Positions 7,978 through 17,008 of a DNA stretch of 34,646 nucleotides are shown in pieces. Within the stretch, counting starts at the first letter, position 1. Each line of letters starts with the position of its first letter. The translations under genes were made by a program, and so were the position numbers. Source of the stretch: Ignavibacteriales bacterium (GTDB taxonomy: Bacteria > Bacteroidota > Ignavibacteria > UBA10030); NCBI GenBank assembly GCA_026390585.1, contig JAPLFP010000149.1, positions 1-34,646 on the forward strand, in the 5' to 3' direction. The notes beneath the pieces were generated by a model. The model worked only from the letters and a program-made list of their open reading frames with translations. It was not told where the DNA came from and made no database searches.

Positions 7978-9333
7978 CTACGAGCGTGGAGAACCAGCGT
8001 CGATCGAGTTGGTGTAACGAGTAACCTTCCGCATAAGCAGAAACACGGGATAGCCAGTAAGGAGAATGAGCCCTCCGAAGAGAAGTGATCCCGGTTGGGA
8101 AATAGCCACATTGACCGTGATTGTCAGGAGAAACACGACGAAGATCGCAGGAAGGACCGGATAGAACGGAACCCGATATGGTTTTCCTTCGCTGGAGGCG
8201 ATCCCCCTTTTTCGAAGAATGAAGACCGTCGAAGCGACAAGGGCGTTGTTCAGCGTATCAAAGATCATGACGTAGCTCAGGATTCTCTCAAATGTTCCCA
8301 GGAGGAAAATGGATGCCAGAATCGTGCAGCCGAAGAAAAGAAGAGTGAATTCCTGCGTTTGCGTCTTTTCATTCACTTTCATGAAGATCGACGGCAACGC
8401 GCCATCCTGAGCCATGGCGTAGTACGACCGGGGAATCTGCATAAGAGTGACATTGACGAATCCTAGTGCCGAAAGGAAAATTGCGATCGAGACAATCAGA
8501 TACGCTGACTTGCCGAAACAAATCCTCGCGACCTCGGCTGCAACAAGCTTTGCACCTGCGATTCCTTCCATGCCTAACACGCTATAGTAGGCCGAATTGA
8601 TTATGAGATACAATCCTATGATGATCAAAATCCCGAAGAAGATCGCTCGCGGCATGTTCTTCTCCGGGTGCTTGATGTCCCCTCCGAAATTCAGCGTGCA
8701 CTGGTACCCACCATATGTATAGAAAACCGAAATCAGCCCAACACCCAGAGCAATCCAGAATGGATCGCTATTCAAGCTCTGCGCAGATACGATCGGCTTG
8801 CTGCCCCCGTACGAGAACGCAACAAATCCAAGCAGCAAGATCATTCCGATTTTGATCACAGTGAGGATGTTTTGCACCCACGCCCCGGTTTTGATTCCGA
8901 GATAGTTGATGACCATGAGGAATGTGACGAGCGCAGCAGCGGTCAGCTGAGTGATGCCTTGAGTCCTCATGGATTCCGGAAACACGATCGGAAGTATGTA
9001 CTCCGCTCCAATTATCGCCACGGCTGCTCCACCTGCGCCATTCACGACTGTGACATTTGTCCAGTTCAACATGAATGCCGCGGAAGGGTGATAGCAGTCT
9101 GCAACAACCTTGTAGAATGCACCGGGCTTGGGGAATCGCGATCCGACTTCCGCGAACGTCAGTGCACCCAGAAAGCTGATGAATCCACCAAGGATCCAGG
9201 CAGCAAAGAAAATGAGGGGCGTTCCAGTCGACGATGCGACCAGTGACGGAGTGCGGAATATTCCGATGCCGATGACGAGGCTGACGACAATCATGGTCGC
9301 ATCGAAGGTGGACAGTTTCGCTTTTATGTTCAT
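7978..9333 (-). CDS. APC-superfamily amino acid permease
   Basis: This 451-residue integral membrane protein has about 12 hydrophobic segments. The APC hallmark sits in helix 1 (VIGIGIFRTPS), followed by GALTFAEVGSRFPKPGAFYKV in helices 2-3. The wording resembles the LAT/YfnA type of exchangers and permeases. The substrate is not predictable. The gene begins 32 nt after the rhamnosidase stop, so it probably belongs to the rhamnose run. This is odd, because APC proteins normally carry amino acids or amines rather than sugars. No sugar transporter is evident nearby. Confidence 0.88.
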   Translation of the reverse strand: MNIKAKLSTFDATMIVVSLVIGIGIFRTPSLVASSTGTPLIFFAAWILGGFISFLGALTFAEVGSRFPKPGAFYKVVADCYHPSAAFMLNWTNVTVVNGAGGAAVAIIGAEYILPIVFPESMRTQGITQLTAAALVTFLMVINYLGIKTGAWVQNILTVIKIGMILLLGFVAFSYGGSKPIVSAQSLNSDPFWIALGVGLISVFYTYGGYQCTLNFGGDIKHPEKNMPRAIFFGILIIIGLYLIINSAYYSVLGMEGIAGAKLVAAEVARICFGKSAYLIVSIAIFLSALGFVNVTLMQIPRSYYAMAQDGALPSIFMKVNEKTQTQEFTLLFFGCTILASIFLLGTFERILSYVMIFDTLNNALVASTVFILRKRGIASSEGKPYRVPFYPVLPAIFVVFLLTITVNVAISQPGSLLFGGLILLTGYPVFLLMRKVTRYTNSIDAGSPRS

Positions 9334-9365
9334 CGACTCTCGATCAACTGTTTCACAGTTTCAGA

Positions 9366-12110
9366 TTATTGGATAGAATTCCCTTTGGATGGTGCTACTC
9401 TCAGCTGATACTCTCCGCTGCCAAATTCAAAGTGCACATGCTGCTCTTCAATCCCCACGTAGCGGCTCGTAGTGTCATCCGATGGTCGCGCAGATCCATT
9501 CTGCCAGAGGGTCCTTCCCTTCTCTTCCACCGTTGACTTCTCCCATGGAATTGGCACAAACACTTGTCCGACACAGCCGACGGGAATTGAGAATTTGAGG
9601 AGGAGTGCCTGAGCGCTCCGGTGCCAAGAAACACAAGCAGGGCCTTTTATGGTCCTGACATCGGCTTCTGCAAAACTGAGCCCCTCGATGATGTGTGGTT
9701 TGATCAATATTTGGCTCCAGCCAGCCGTCAGACAGGAAATTCCTGCCAAAGCGCGATAGAACCAGGCATCAACGCTTCCGAGCATAATATGGTTGCGGGA
9801 GTTCATTCCACCCCCCGTAATCTTCTCCCAGCGCTCCCAGAGCGTCGTGGCGCCCTCTTCGACCATGTATCCCCATCCAGGATAGGTTCGCTGCGAGGCG
9901 ACTTTATAGGCCACATCTGCGTGACCATTTTCTGTCAGAACGTCGAGGAGATATCTGGTCCCCAAAATCCCGGTATCAAGATGATAATCCTGCTCTTCGA
10001 TGATGCTATGGAGAAGCCGGCCAAGTACTCGCTCCTTCTTCTCGGCTGGTACCATCCTCAGATAGAGAGGCAGTGCGTTCGAGGTTTGACTGGGGCTTCG
10101 GTCCACCGGCGCGAATCTGTTCACAGCGTATTCATCCCCCCACAGAAAGGTCTCGTTGAAAGCTCTGCGAATATCGAGCGCTAGTTTCTGCAACTCTTCA
10201 TAGTTGCCATCCCTTTTCAGTGCATGGGCAATCTTGCTCAAAACGAGAGTATCATGATAGTAGAACCACGTTGCCGTCAGTTCTACCGGCGTTCGCTTGG
10301 GAGCAATGCTGCCGGGGGGGCACCAGTCGCCATACTTCCCAAGTGCCCTGATGACATTCCCCTCGGCGTTTGCTCGCAAGAACCCGATGTACTTGTTCAT
10401 GGAATCATAATGATCTTCAAGAATTCCGACGTCGCCATACATCAGATACACAAGCCAGGCAATCGTGACGTAGGCAGAGCTCCAGGCTGGGTCGGCTGGA
10501 TACAGGCGCCCGGTGTAGGGCGGAACAACATCCGGAAGGCTGCCATCTTCCTTCTGAGCATGACGGATATCGACGAGAAACTTCCTGTAGAATGCTTCCA
10601 TGTCGAAATTGAACATCGATTCTTCGGCAGCAAGGTGCGCATCTCCGAGCCAGCCATGCCTCTCATCCCGTTGCGCGCAATCGGTGGGTATCCCCATCAG
10701 ATTTGAGAGTTGGCCCATGAGGATATTCTGATGCACCTTGTTGATGAGCTCATTCGAGCATTTGAAGTTTCCAATCTGCTCAACATCGGAATGGACCAAG
10801 CACACTTCCACAGAAACAATTTCCGGCAGCGACGGGAGTCCTGAGATCTCAAAATAGCGAAATCCGTGATATGTGAATCTCGGCTCATAGGTCTCAATGC
10901 CCGCGCCACTCAACACATAGACGTCCGTCGCCTCCGCATTTTGATTAGGTGAGACACTAAGCGATCCGTCCTCATTCAGGAGCTCAGCGTGACGCAGGCG
11001 CACCTCCGCACCTCGTTCACCCCGAACGCTTATGCGTACCCATCCCGAACAATTCTGACCAGAATCATAGATCTGTGATTTCCCTTTGAGTTCTGAGAGC
11101 TTCTTTGGTTTGCGAGTCTCCACAACACGAATAGGCGGCAGGAGCTGGGACGAAAGAGGATACTCCTGGACTTCAGTCGCGGGCTTCCATGTACTGTCGT
11201 CGAATGCCGGCTGGTCCCAGCCGAACATTTCGAGGCGCGCGTCATAGCGCTCACCGAAATACAATCCATTTTCTTGAAGCGGACCATGCGTCACCCGCCA
11301 CTCCTTGTTCGAAACAAACGTCACCGTTGACCCATCGTCATGTTCCACAAAAATCTGTACAATCACTTTCGGATGACCGTATCCGTAGTTCTTGATGTGT
11401 CTGCCATTTCCCAGAATAACACCGACCGCGAACGCGCCAGCGCTCTTCCCCGAAACAGACTCGGCAAGAGTGGCGGTGATGTCATACGTCGAGTAGAGCG
11501 AGACCTTTTTGTAGTCCGTCTGAGCGGGGTCGAGAACACGATCACCGACACGGAACCCATTGATGCTCATTTCATAGCAACCTAACCCGCAAATATATGC
11601 TCGTGCACGTGCGACAGGTTTAGTGAGCATATATATTTTCCGGAGGTACAAAGCGTAGCAGTTGATGTAGTCTCCCAGGAATTCACCGAGCAGCACCGTG
11701 CCTTTCGACGTAAACTCTCTGCAATCCTCCTTGCTAATCCACTCCGCATTCCAGTCACTCAGGTCAAGAAGCCCAAATTCGAATGTCGCCACTTCACTGT
11801 ATTCGCTGGGCCGATCTTGATTGTCCCACCATTGAACTCGCCAGTAACATTTTTGCCTGGACCTCATTGGTGTTCCGCCATAAGAAATGTGGGCTGTGGC
11901 CGGCGAATCGACCCTTCTACTGTCCCAAAGATCTCCTGTGTAATTCAAGGCAAAGTCTTGAGTGGATGAAACAATGATGCGGTAGGCTTTTTGAGTCTGG
12001 CCTCTCTGGGGATGCTTTAGCACCCAAGAGAGCCGCGGGCGTTCGATATCCACGCCGAGCGGATCTTTCAAGTATTCGCAACGAAGGTCATGCGGTGGAG
12101 GTGGCTTCAA
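9366..12110 (-). CDS. Alpha-L-rhamnosidase, glycoside hydrolase family 78
   Basis: The enzyme removes terminal alpha-L-rhamnose from glycosides by inversion. It has 914 residues. N-terminal beta domains open with LRCEYLKDPLGVDIERPRLSW. The catalytic (alpha/alpha)6 barrel carries DCAQRDERHGW (D477, R481, D482, E483), matching the general-acid motif D630-E636 of Streptomyces avermitilis Rha78A. TLWERWE (E759) fits the general base and NH774 the substrate histidine. A C-terminal beta domain closes the protein. There is no signal peptide, so it acts in the cytoplasm on imported rhamnosides. The start is TTG 12110, with GGAG 8 nt upstream. No ATG lies near the conserved N-terminus. It is clustered with rhaA and rhaB. 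Confidence 0.95.
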   Translation of the reverse strand: MKPPPPHDLRCEYLKDPLGVDIERPRLSWVLKHPQRGQTQKAYRIIVSSTQDFALNYTGDLWDSRRVDSPATAHISYGGTPMRSRQKCYWRVQWWDNQDRPSEYSEVATFEFGLLDLSDWNAEWISKEDCREFTSKGTVLLGEFLGDYINCYALYLRKIYMLTKPVARARAYICGLGCYEMSINGFRVGDRVLDPAQTDYKKVSLYSTYDITATLAESVSGKSAGAFAVGVILGNGRHIKNYGYGHPKVIVQIFVEHDDGSTVTFVSNKEWRVTHGPLQENGLYFGERYDARLEMFGWDQPAFDDSTWKPATEVQEYPLSSQLLPPIRVVETRKPKKLSELKGKSQIYDSGQNCSGWVRISVRGERGAEVRLRHAELLNEDGSLSVSPNQNAEATDVYVLSGAGIETYEPRFTYHGFRYFEISGLPSLPEIVSVEVCLVHSDVEQIGNFKCSNELINKVHQNILMGQLSNLMGIPTDCAQRDERHGWLGDAHLAAEESMFNFDMEAFYRKFLVDIRHAQKEDGSLPDVVPPYTGRLYPADPAWSSAYVTIAWLVYLMYGDVGILEDHYDSMNKYIGFLRANAEGNVIRALGKYGDWCPPGSIAPKRTPVELTATWFYYHDTLVLSKIAHALKRDGNYEELQKLALDIRRAFNETFLWGDEYAVNRFAPVDRSPSQTSNALPLYLRMVPAEKKERVLGRLLHSIIEEQDYHLDTGILGTRYLLDVLTENGHADVAYKVASQRTYPGWGYMVEEGATTLWERWEKITGGGMNSRNHIMLGSVDAWFYRALAGISCLTAGWSQILIKPHIIEGLSFAEADVRTIKGPACVSWHRSAQALLLKFSIPVGCVGQVFVPIPWEKSTVEEKGRTLWQNGSARPSDDTTSRYVGIEEQHVHFEFGSGEYQLRVAPSKGNSIQ

Positions 12111-12155
12111 TCCACGTTCTCCGGGGGGTCATGCTTCAGGGTTCGCGAACCAATG

Positions 12156-13205
12156 CTAGAGCCGGCCATACTCATGGATCGTCTCATACATCGTCACAAT
12201 GTTTTCGATCGGCGTGATTGGTTGAAGGTTGTGGCATGGGGCACAGATCCATCGTGCCCCCGAGAAGATTTCCAGATTCTCGAGCACCTCATTCCGCACG
12301 TCCTCAACCGTACCGAATGGGAGCGTCTGTTGATTGTCCATCGCGCCATGGAAGATAATCTTACTCCCAAAATCCCTGACGAGGCCCTTCCGTTCCATGG
12401 ACGGACAACGCCACTGAATAGGGTTGAGAAGTTCTATGCCCGTTACGTCAATCAGATCCGGGATGACAGAATGGACATCGCCATCGGTGTGATAGAAGAC
12501 ATGAATGCCATAGCTGCGGGCAAGGTCGGCCATTTTTTTCTGGTTGGGAAGAATGTACTTCCTGATCACATCCAGGCTCATAAGAAGTTCACGTTGCCCA
12601 CCAAGGTCTTCGGCCAGATATGCGATGTCAATCACGCCCTTCCCGATCTCGAAAGCCCGCTGATTGAGATCGTAGTAATACTGAAAGATGTGCCCAAGCC
12701 CTGCCTCGAGAAGCTCGGGATATTCCAAAAAGTCCATGAGCCCCTGTTCCAAACCTCGCATCGCACAATAAAGCAAGAACGGCTCGAACTCGCCGCAACG
12801 TACGAAGCGATGACGGGGAACCGTTCGAACCATTTCGCAGAAGGTTTCGTAGTCGTGATCATCGGCACTGGGCCACGTGTATTCGTGAATCTCTTCTACG
12901 GTGGTGAATTTCTCCAGCGGATGTGTGTCGAATTCATCGTATGTTCCCGCACCGTAATCCATTTTCCGCCGCCGTAAACCCCAGATGTCAGATTCCGGGT
13001 CACTGGGGTGATGCAACTTTGTGCGAGGCACCTCGATGCGGGTCACACCGTCGATGTTGAGCTTGTCGTAGAGCTCTTCCAGGGTACTGCAGCGCAGCTC
13101 GCGCTGCAAGCGCTCTGTGACTTCATCTGTCGCCCAGTAATCCGTAGGCACACGATCCGGCCTCTCTCTTGCGAAGATGGCCAACCAACGTTCACGTGGA
13201 GTCAT
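12156..13205 (-). CDS. URO-D-family protein, putative corrinoid/cobalamin-dependent methyltransferase
   Basis: This 349-residue protein has the URO-D TIM-barrel fold, opening with MTPRERWLAIFARERPDRVP. Of the His-x-Cys...Cys zinc site of MtaA-type methyltransferases, H239 is present in YHTDG, but an aspartate replaces the following cysteine. C321 and C324 lie in ICAPCHNLQPITP. It lacks the overall features of the haem-pathway HemE, so methyl transfer or another URO-D-like reaction is more likely. An AGGA site precedes ATG 13205. It lies 9 nt after rhaA and 45 nt before the rhamnosidase, so it is inside the rhamnose operon. Removal of an O-methyl group from methylated rhamnose is one guess. 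The substrate is unknown. Confidence 0.8.
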   Translation of the reverse strand: MTPRERWLAIFARERPDRVPTDYWATDEVTERLQRELRCSTLEELYDKLNIDGVTRIEVPRTKLHHPSDPESDIWGLRRRKMDYGAGTYDEFDTHPLEKFTTVEEIHEYTWPSADDHDYETFCEMVRTVPRHRFVRCGEFEPFLLYCAMRGLEQGLMDFLEYPELLEAGLGHIFQYYYDLNQRAFEIGKGVIDIAYLAEDLGGQRELLMSLDVIRKYILPNQKKMADLARSYGIHVFYHTDGDVHSVIPDLIDVTGIELLNPIQWRCPSMERKGLVRDFGSKIIFHGAMDNQQTLPFGTVEDVRNEVLENLEIFSGARWICAPCHNLQPITPIENIVTMYETIHEYGRL

Positions 13206-13214
13206 AGCTCTTCC

Positions 13215-14486
13215 TTAGGTCCGCTTGCTCAAAGTCTCATGTTCGTAGCGATGGATCTCGGCGATCCACTCCTCTCCTGCCGGAACACTGTTGCTGAGGC
13301 AGAAGTAGTCCCACACCGCTCCGAGGGGGAGAAGTCTCGTCTCTTCGAGCAGCGCCAATCGTGCGAAGTAGTCTCCGTTGCCCTCCGCTTCACGAAGTTT
13401 CGCTTGAGGTTCAAGGAGGGCTGCGAGGAGGGCTTTCTGTGTAGAGCGGGCGCCCAGAACCCAGGCGCCGATTCTGTTCATGCTCGCGTCGAAATAGTCA
13501 AGGGCGATCCGGACCCGATTGAGCGCCTTCGACCGAACAATTTCTTCTGCAAGGCTTCTCACATCATCGTTAAGGATGACGACATGATCGCTGTCCCATC
13601 GAACACCACGACTCACGTGAAGCAGGATTTCATCGAAGAAGAGCAAGAGGGCAGAAATTTTGTCGGCCACCAGCTCCGTTGGATGGAAGTGTCCCATATC
13701 CAGGCAAACCATTTTCTTCCTTGTAAGTGCGTAGCCCATGTAGAATTCATGCGACCCGACGACGTACGCCTCGCTGCCGATCCCAAACAGTTTGCTTTCG
13801 ACAGCATCCCTCATTTCGCTCATCGGAAATGTTGTCCTATAAATCTCATCCAAGGATTGCCGCAGGAACTCGCGTGGGGACCAACGATCGACAGGAATGT
13901 CCTTCGACCCATCAGGGATCCATATGTTGTGCACACACGGATCTCCTAGTGCCCGGCCCATCGCAGCGCTGATTTCCCTGCATCGTTTGCTGTGCTCAAC
14001 CCAGAACTCTCGTATGGCGCGATCCGGGTGACTGAGAGTGAAGCCTGAATCCGCCTTCGGATGCGAGAAATACGTTGCATTGAAATCAAGCTTCAGCTGG
14101 TGCTGTTTGACCCAATCGATCCAACCACGAAAGTGCTCCGGGGTGATCTGATCACGGTCCACAAGCTTCCCACCGAATTCCCCATAGATCGCATGGAGGT
14201 TCAACCGATGACGACCCGGGATCAGGCGATAGGCTTGTTTCAGATCCATTCTCAGTTCATCGATCGAACGGGCCTTGCCCGGATAGTTCCCCGTGACCTG
14301 GATTCCGCCTCCGGAGAGTGTTGCTGCCGGCTTTTCGAATCCTCCGACATCATCTCCTTGCCAACAATGGAGCGATAGGGGGACGCCAAGAAGTGTCTTG
14401 AGGGCGCTTTCGGTGTCAACGCCAAAGCTGCTGTAGCGCTCTCGCGCCACTTCATACGCTTTTCGAATGATTGTCTCGTCTGACAT
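13215..14486 (-). CDS. rhaA: L-rhamnose isomerase
   Basis: The enzyme converts L-rhamnose to L-rhamnulose, the first step of phosphorylating rhamnose catabolism. The 423-residue sequence is collinear with E. coli RhaA throughout: LSLHCWQGDDVGGFE near 40, TGNYPGKAR near 65, VESKLFGIGSEAYVVGS near 230, CLDMGHFHPTE near 261-271 and VRWDSDHVV near 295-303. The metal-binding residues E230, D263, H266 and D298/D300 are retained. It lies 24 nt after rhaB and 9 nt before the URO-D-like gene. No rhamnulose-1-phosphate aldolase (rhaD) is seen in the window. Confidence 0.96.
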   Translation of the reverse strand: MSDETIIRKAYEVARERYSSFGVDTESALKTLLGVPLSLHCWQGDDVGGFEKPAATLSGGGIQVTGNYPGKARSIDELRMDLKQAYRLIPGRHRLNLHAIYGEFGGKLVDRDQITPEHFRGWIDWVKQHQLKLDFNATYFSHPKADSGFTLSHPDRAIREFWVEHSKRCREISAAMGRALGDPCVHNIWIPDGSKDIPVDRWSPREFLRQSLDEIYRTTFPMSEMRDAVESKLFGIGSEAYVVGSHEFYMGYALTRKKMVCLDMGHFHPTELVADKISALLLFFDEILLHVSRGVRWDSDHVVILNDDVRSLAEEIVRSKALNRVRIALDYFDASMNRIGAWVLGARSTQKALLAALLEPQAKLREAEGNGDYFARLALLEETRLLPLGAVWDYFCLSNSVPAGEEWIAEIHRYEHETLSKRT

Positions 14487-14510
14487 TGGTTTTCTATTCC
14501 CTTCGAGCGT

Positions 14511-16013
14511 TTATTGATTCATAGAAGTCAACGTGCTGAATCGTTCATATGCAGAATTCCAAACATCTTGATCTTTCGGTTCGTGCCTCATAGGTTGAAA
14601 TGAATGGCCTACGATCGTCCGGATTTCGGCAAGCGACCCGACGTGGCCCAGAGCGTGAGCCTGCATCATGATGTTTCCAATCGCCGTGGCCTCTACAGGC
14701 CCGGCGATCACGGGGACGCCCATGGCATTTGCCGCATATTGACAGAGCAACCGGTTTTGAGAACCTCCACCGATGATATGGACCCTCGCAATTCTTCTCC
14801 CGGTGAGTTGGCGCAGTTGGTCGAGAGTTACTCGGTACTTCAGCGCCAGACTCTCCAGGATGCATCGGACAAACTCTGCTGGCTTTTCCGGAGCTAACTG
14901 ACCAGTTTTGTCACAGTAGACCCGAATAGATTCCTGCATGCTTGGCGGATTGAAAAAGTCGGAATAGTCGGGATCGATCACCGAACGAAATGGCTTTGCG
15001 TCATCGGTAAGCCGCATCAGATCATCATACGAGTACTGCGCCGAGGACGACCACTCTTTCCTGCACTGTTGAAGCAACCAAAGCCCCATGATGTTCTTAA
15101 GGAAACGGAAGGTTCCTTCGACTCCCCCTTCGTTGGTGAAGTTCGCATTCAATGCATCGTCTGTGATAATAGGAACTCCGATTTCAACTCCCATCAAGGA
15201 CCATGTTCCCGAACTTATGTACGCCCAATCATCACCTTGAGCTGGTATTGCAGCAATTGCCGAACCTGTGTCATGGGATGCCACCGCCGTGACTCCGATT
15301 CCCTCGAGGTGCGTCTCCTTTGCAACGGAGTGTTTGAGCGATCCCAGAGGAGTCCCAGGCTGCACGATGTCTTGCATCACCGATCGGGGAACACCGAGTG
15401 CGGAGAGCAATTCAGTGTCCCAATCCGCCGTACGCGGATTAAAGAGCTGAGACGTTGTAGCAATCGTGAACTCGCTCTTCGTCTCTCCCGTCAGAAGGTA
15501 GTTGAAGATGTCGGGCATGAACAACAAACGAGTCGCTCGCTTGAACAACCCCGGATCTTCCAATACCGACGCATACAGCTGGAACAACGAATTGAGCTGC
15601 ATGAATTGAATTCCTGTCAGATCGTACACTCGTCGTCGGGGTACGATGTCGAAGAAGCGTTCCATCATCCCGTCGGTGCGATGGTCTCGATAGGAGTATG
15701 GCCGATCCAGCAACGCGCCATCGCCGCCCAGCAAACCGAAATCAACTCCCCAGGTGTCAACAGCCACACTCTCCGGACGAATTTCAGCCTGTGTGCACGA
15801 TCGCATGCCACTCTTGATGTTAGAGAAGAGCCCGTCGATGTCCCAGTGGTAGTGACCATCGATCTTCTGCGTTTCATTGGCAAACCGAGCCTTTTCCTCG
15901 ATGTGAAGTTTGTCACTCCGCAGGGAGCCGAGTATGGCTCGTCCCGACTCCGCTCCCAGATCAATTGCAACATAAGCGTGTTGACCCATGATGCTCGAGA
16001 TATTGACCTTCAT
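14511..16013 (-). CDS. rhaB: Rhamnulokinase
   Basis: This kinase phosphorylates L-rhamnulose to L-rhamnulose 1-phosphate. The 500-residue protein is a FGGY/ASKHA sugar kinase. It has an N-terminal phosphate loop (YVAIDLGAESGRAILG), VAVDTWGVDFGLL near 85, HDTGSAIAAIP, the SSGTWSLMG motif and IIGGGSQNRLLCQ in the C-lobe, all in the arrangement of RhaB. Two starts are possible: ATG 16013, used here, and ATG 15989 (MGQHAYV). Neither has a clear ribosome site. It lies 11 nt downstream of the P-loop gene and 24 nt upstream of rhaA. Confidence 0.94.
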   Translation of the reverse strand: MKVNISSIMGQHAYVAIDLGAESGRAILGSLRSDKLHIEEKARFANETQKIDGHYHWDIDGLFSNIKSGMRSCTQAEIRPESVAVDTWGVDFGLLGGDGALLDRPYSYRDHRTDGMMERFFDIVPRRRVYDLTGIQFMQLNSLFQLYASVLEDPGLFKRATRLLFMPDIFNYLLTGETKSEFTIATTSQLFNPRTADWDTELLSALGVPRSVMQDIVQPGTPLGSLKHSVAKETHLEGIGVTAVASHDTGSAIAAIPAQGDDWAYISSGTWSLMGVEIGVPIITDDALNANFTNEGGVEGTFRFLKNIMGLWLLQQCRKEWSSSAQYSYDDLMRLTDDAKPFRSVIDPDYSDFFNPPSMQESIRVYCDKTGQLAPEKPAEFVRCILESLALKYRVTLDQLRQLTGRRIARVHIIGGGSQNRLLCQYAANAMGVPVIAGPVEATAIGNIMMQAHALGHVGSLAEIRTIVGHSFQPMRHEPKDQDVWNSAYERFSTLTSMNQ

Positions 16014-16024
16014 GAATGAGTAAT

Positions 16025-16657
16025 CTACGGGATGTACAATCCGCCTGTTGTTTCAAGCCAATTTGCAATCGACTCAACGGCGAGAGGGACGCTATTATGC
16101 GAAACATCCAAAGTCATCTTTGAAAGAATCGACTGCTCGACGAGTCGCGCCATACGATCCTGCTCATGGATGAATATGTCCAGATCGTCATATTGTGATG
16201 GCTTGCCGGAGACCTGAAGACGCTCCTCACGCGCTGCAACGAAAGTCTCGGGTTTCCGATAGCAGAACACCAGGCGAAATCCTAACTCCACAAGTCTCCC
16301 TTCGAGCCATCGGAAATCATAGTCTCGACCGTTCGCAGTCATCTGATATAACTTTGTTGAAAGATGGAACCGATCGATGATCCATGAGTAGTACCGAAGA
16401 AGCTCGAACAGATGAAGCCACGTACGATAGGCTTCCAGAGCAAGAGCCTCTTCCTGCGGTTCAAAATTGATAAGTCCTCTTCCCCACGGGAAGTTGGTGA
16501 ACGCACACCATTCAGCCGAGATAAGCGGGGAATGATAGCGATACTTCCTTGGCCCGACGATTCGGGGGTGTTCATTCAACGCGAACGCGATCTCCGTTTT
16601 CAGGGTGAGCCGCGTTCCCTCAAGAATTATTTTCGGACAGAGCTTTGTTGACATCAC
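16025..16657 (-). CDS. Thymidylate-kinase-like P-loop protein of unknown function
   Basis: This 210-residue protein is first in the rhamnose run. Residues about 9-22 read KIILEGTRLTLKTEIA. This is like a Walker A loop (GxxxxGKT), but leucine replaces the second glycine while the KT pair is kept. DRFHLST is like the DR-F-H-S motif of nucleoside monophosphate kinases, and RKPETFVAAREER resembles a lid region. A nucleotide-kinase fold is therefore likely, but activity is uncertain because of the altered P-loop. Its place directly before rhaB could mean a role with a sugar or nucleotide-sugar, or simple co-transcription. Start ATG 16657, or the adjacent ATG 16654. Confidence 0.65.
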   Translation of the reverse strand: MMSTKLCPKIILEGTRLTLKTEIAFALNEHPRIVGPRKYRYHSPLISAEWCAFTNFPWGRGLINFEPQEEALALEAYRTWLHLFELLRYYSWIIDRFHLSTKLYQMTANGRDYDFRWLEGRLVELGFRLVFCYRKPETFVAAREERLQVSGKPSQYDDLDIFIHEQDRMARLVEQSILSKMTLDVSHNSVPLAVESIANWLETTGGLYIP

Positions 16658-16763
16658 AGATTGTGCAATCGACTGGATAGAAGAGGAACGCGCATCATCT
16701 TCGATCAGGTACAGCTTTTATTAATGCGATTGATCTGAAGCCGGTCAGGCCAAATCCGGTCGT

Positions 16764-16964
16764 CTATCCGATGGCACCAACTTTTCCTTTGGCGAGACAC
16801 CGGTTGTGCTTGTTGTTGTGGCTCTTGATCAACTTACAGTATACCACCTGTTCGCGCCGACATGCTCCGGACACATCCTTGCTGAAATCCGCGTGTGGGC
16901 AGCTGAAATCGCAAAACAATGGCAGCGGTTGCTCTGAGTTCGCTGTTTTCTTTTTTGGAGGCAT
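16764..16964 (-). CDS. Small cysteine-rich protein (66 aa)
   Basis: This is a short basic protein with five cysteines: FCDFSCPHADF, GACRREQVVYC and NRC. Evenly placed Cys and conserved-looking blocks (SCPHADF, GACRRE, YNNK-like HNNKHNRCL) suggest a small metal- or Fe-S-binding protein rather than a chance frame. It begins 44 nt after the multi-ferredoxin gene on the same strand. No strong ribosome site precedes ATG 16964, and an overlapping frame exists at 16834-17034. The function is unknown. Confidence 0.45.
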   Translation of the reverse strand: MPPKKKTANSEQPLPLFCDFSCPHADFSKDVSGACRREQVVYCKLIKSHNNKHNRCLAKGKVGAIG

Positions 16965-17008
16965 AGTATTCTGAGGTCAGAATGCGATGGCGTCGTTCCT
17001 GCTGACCG

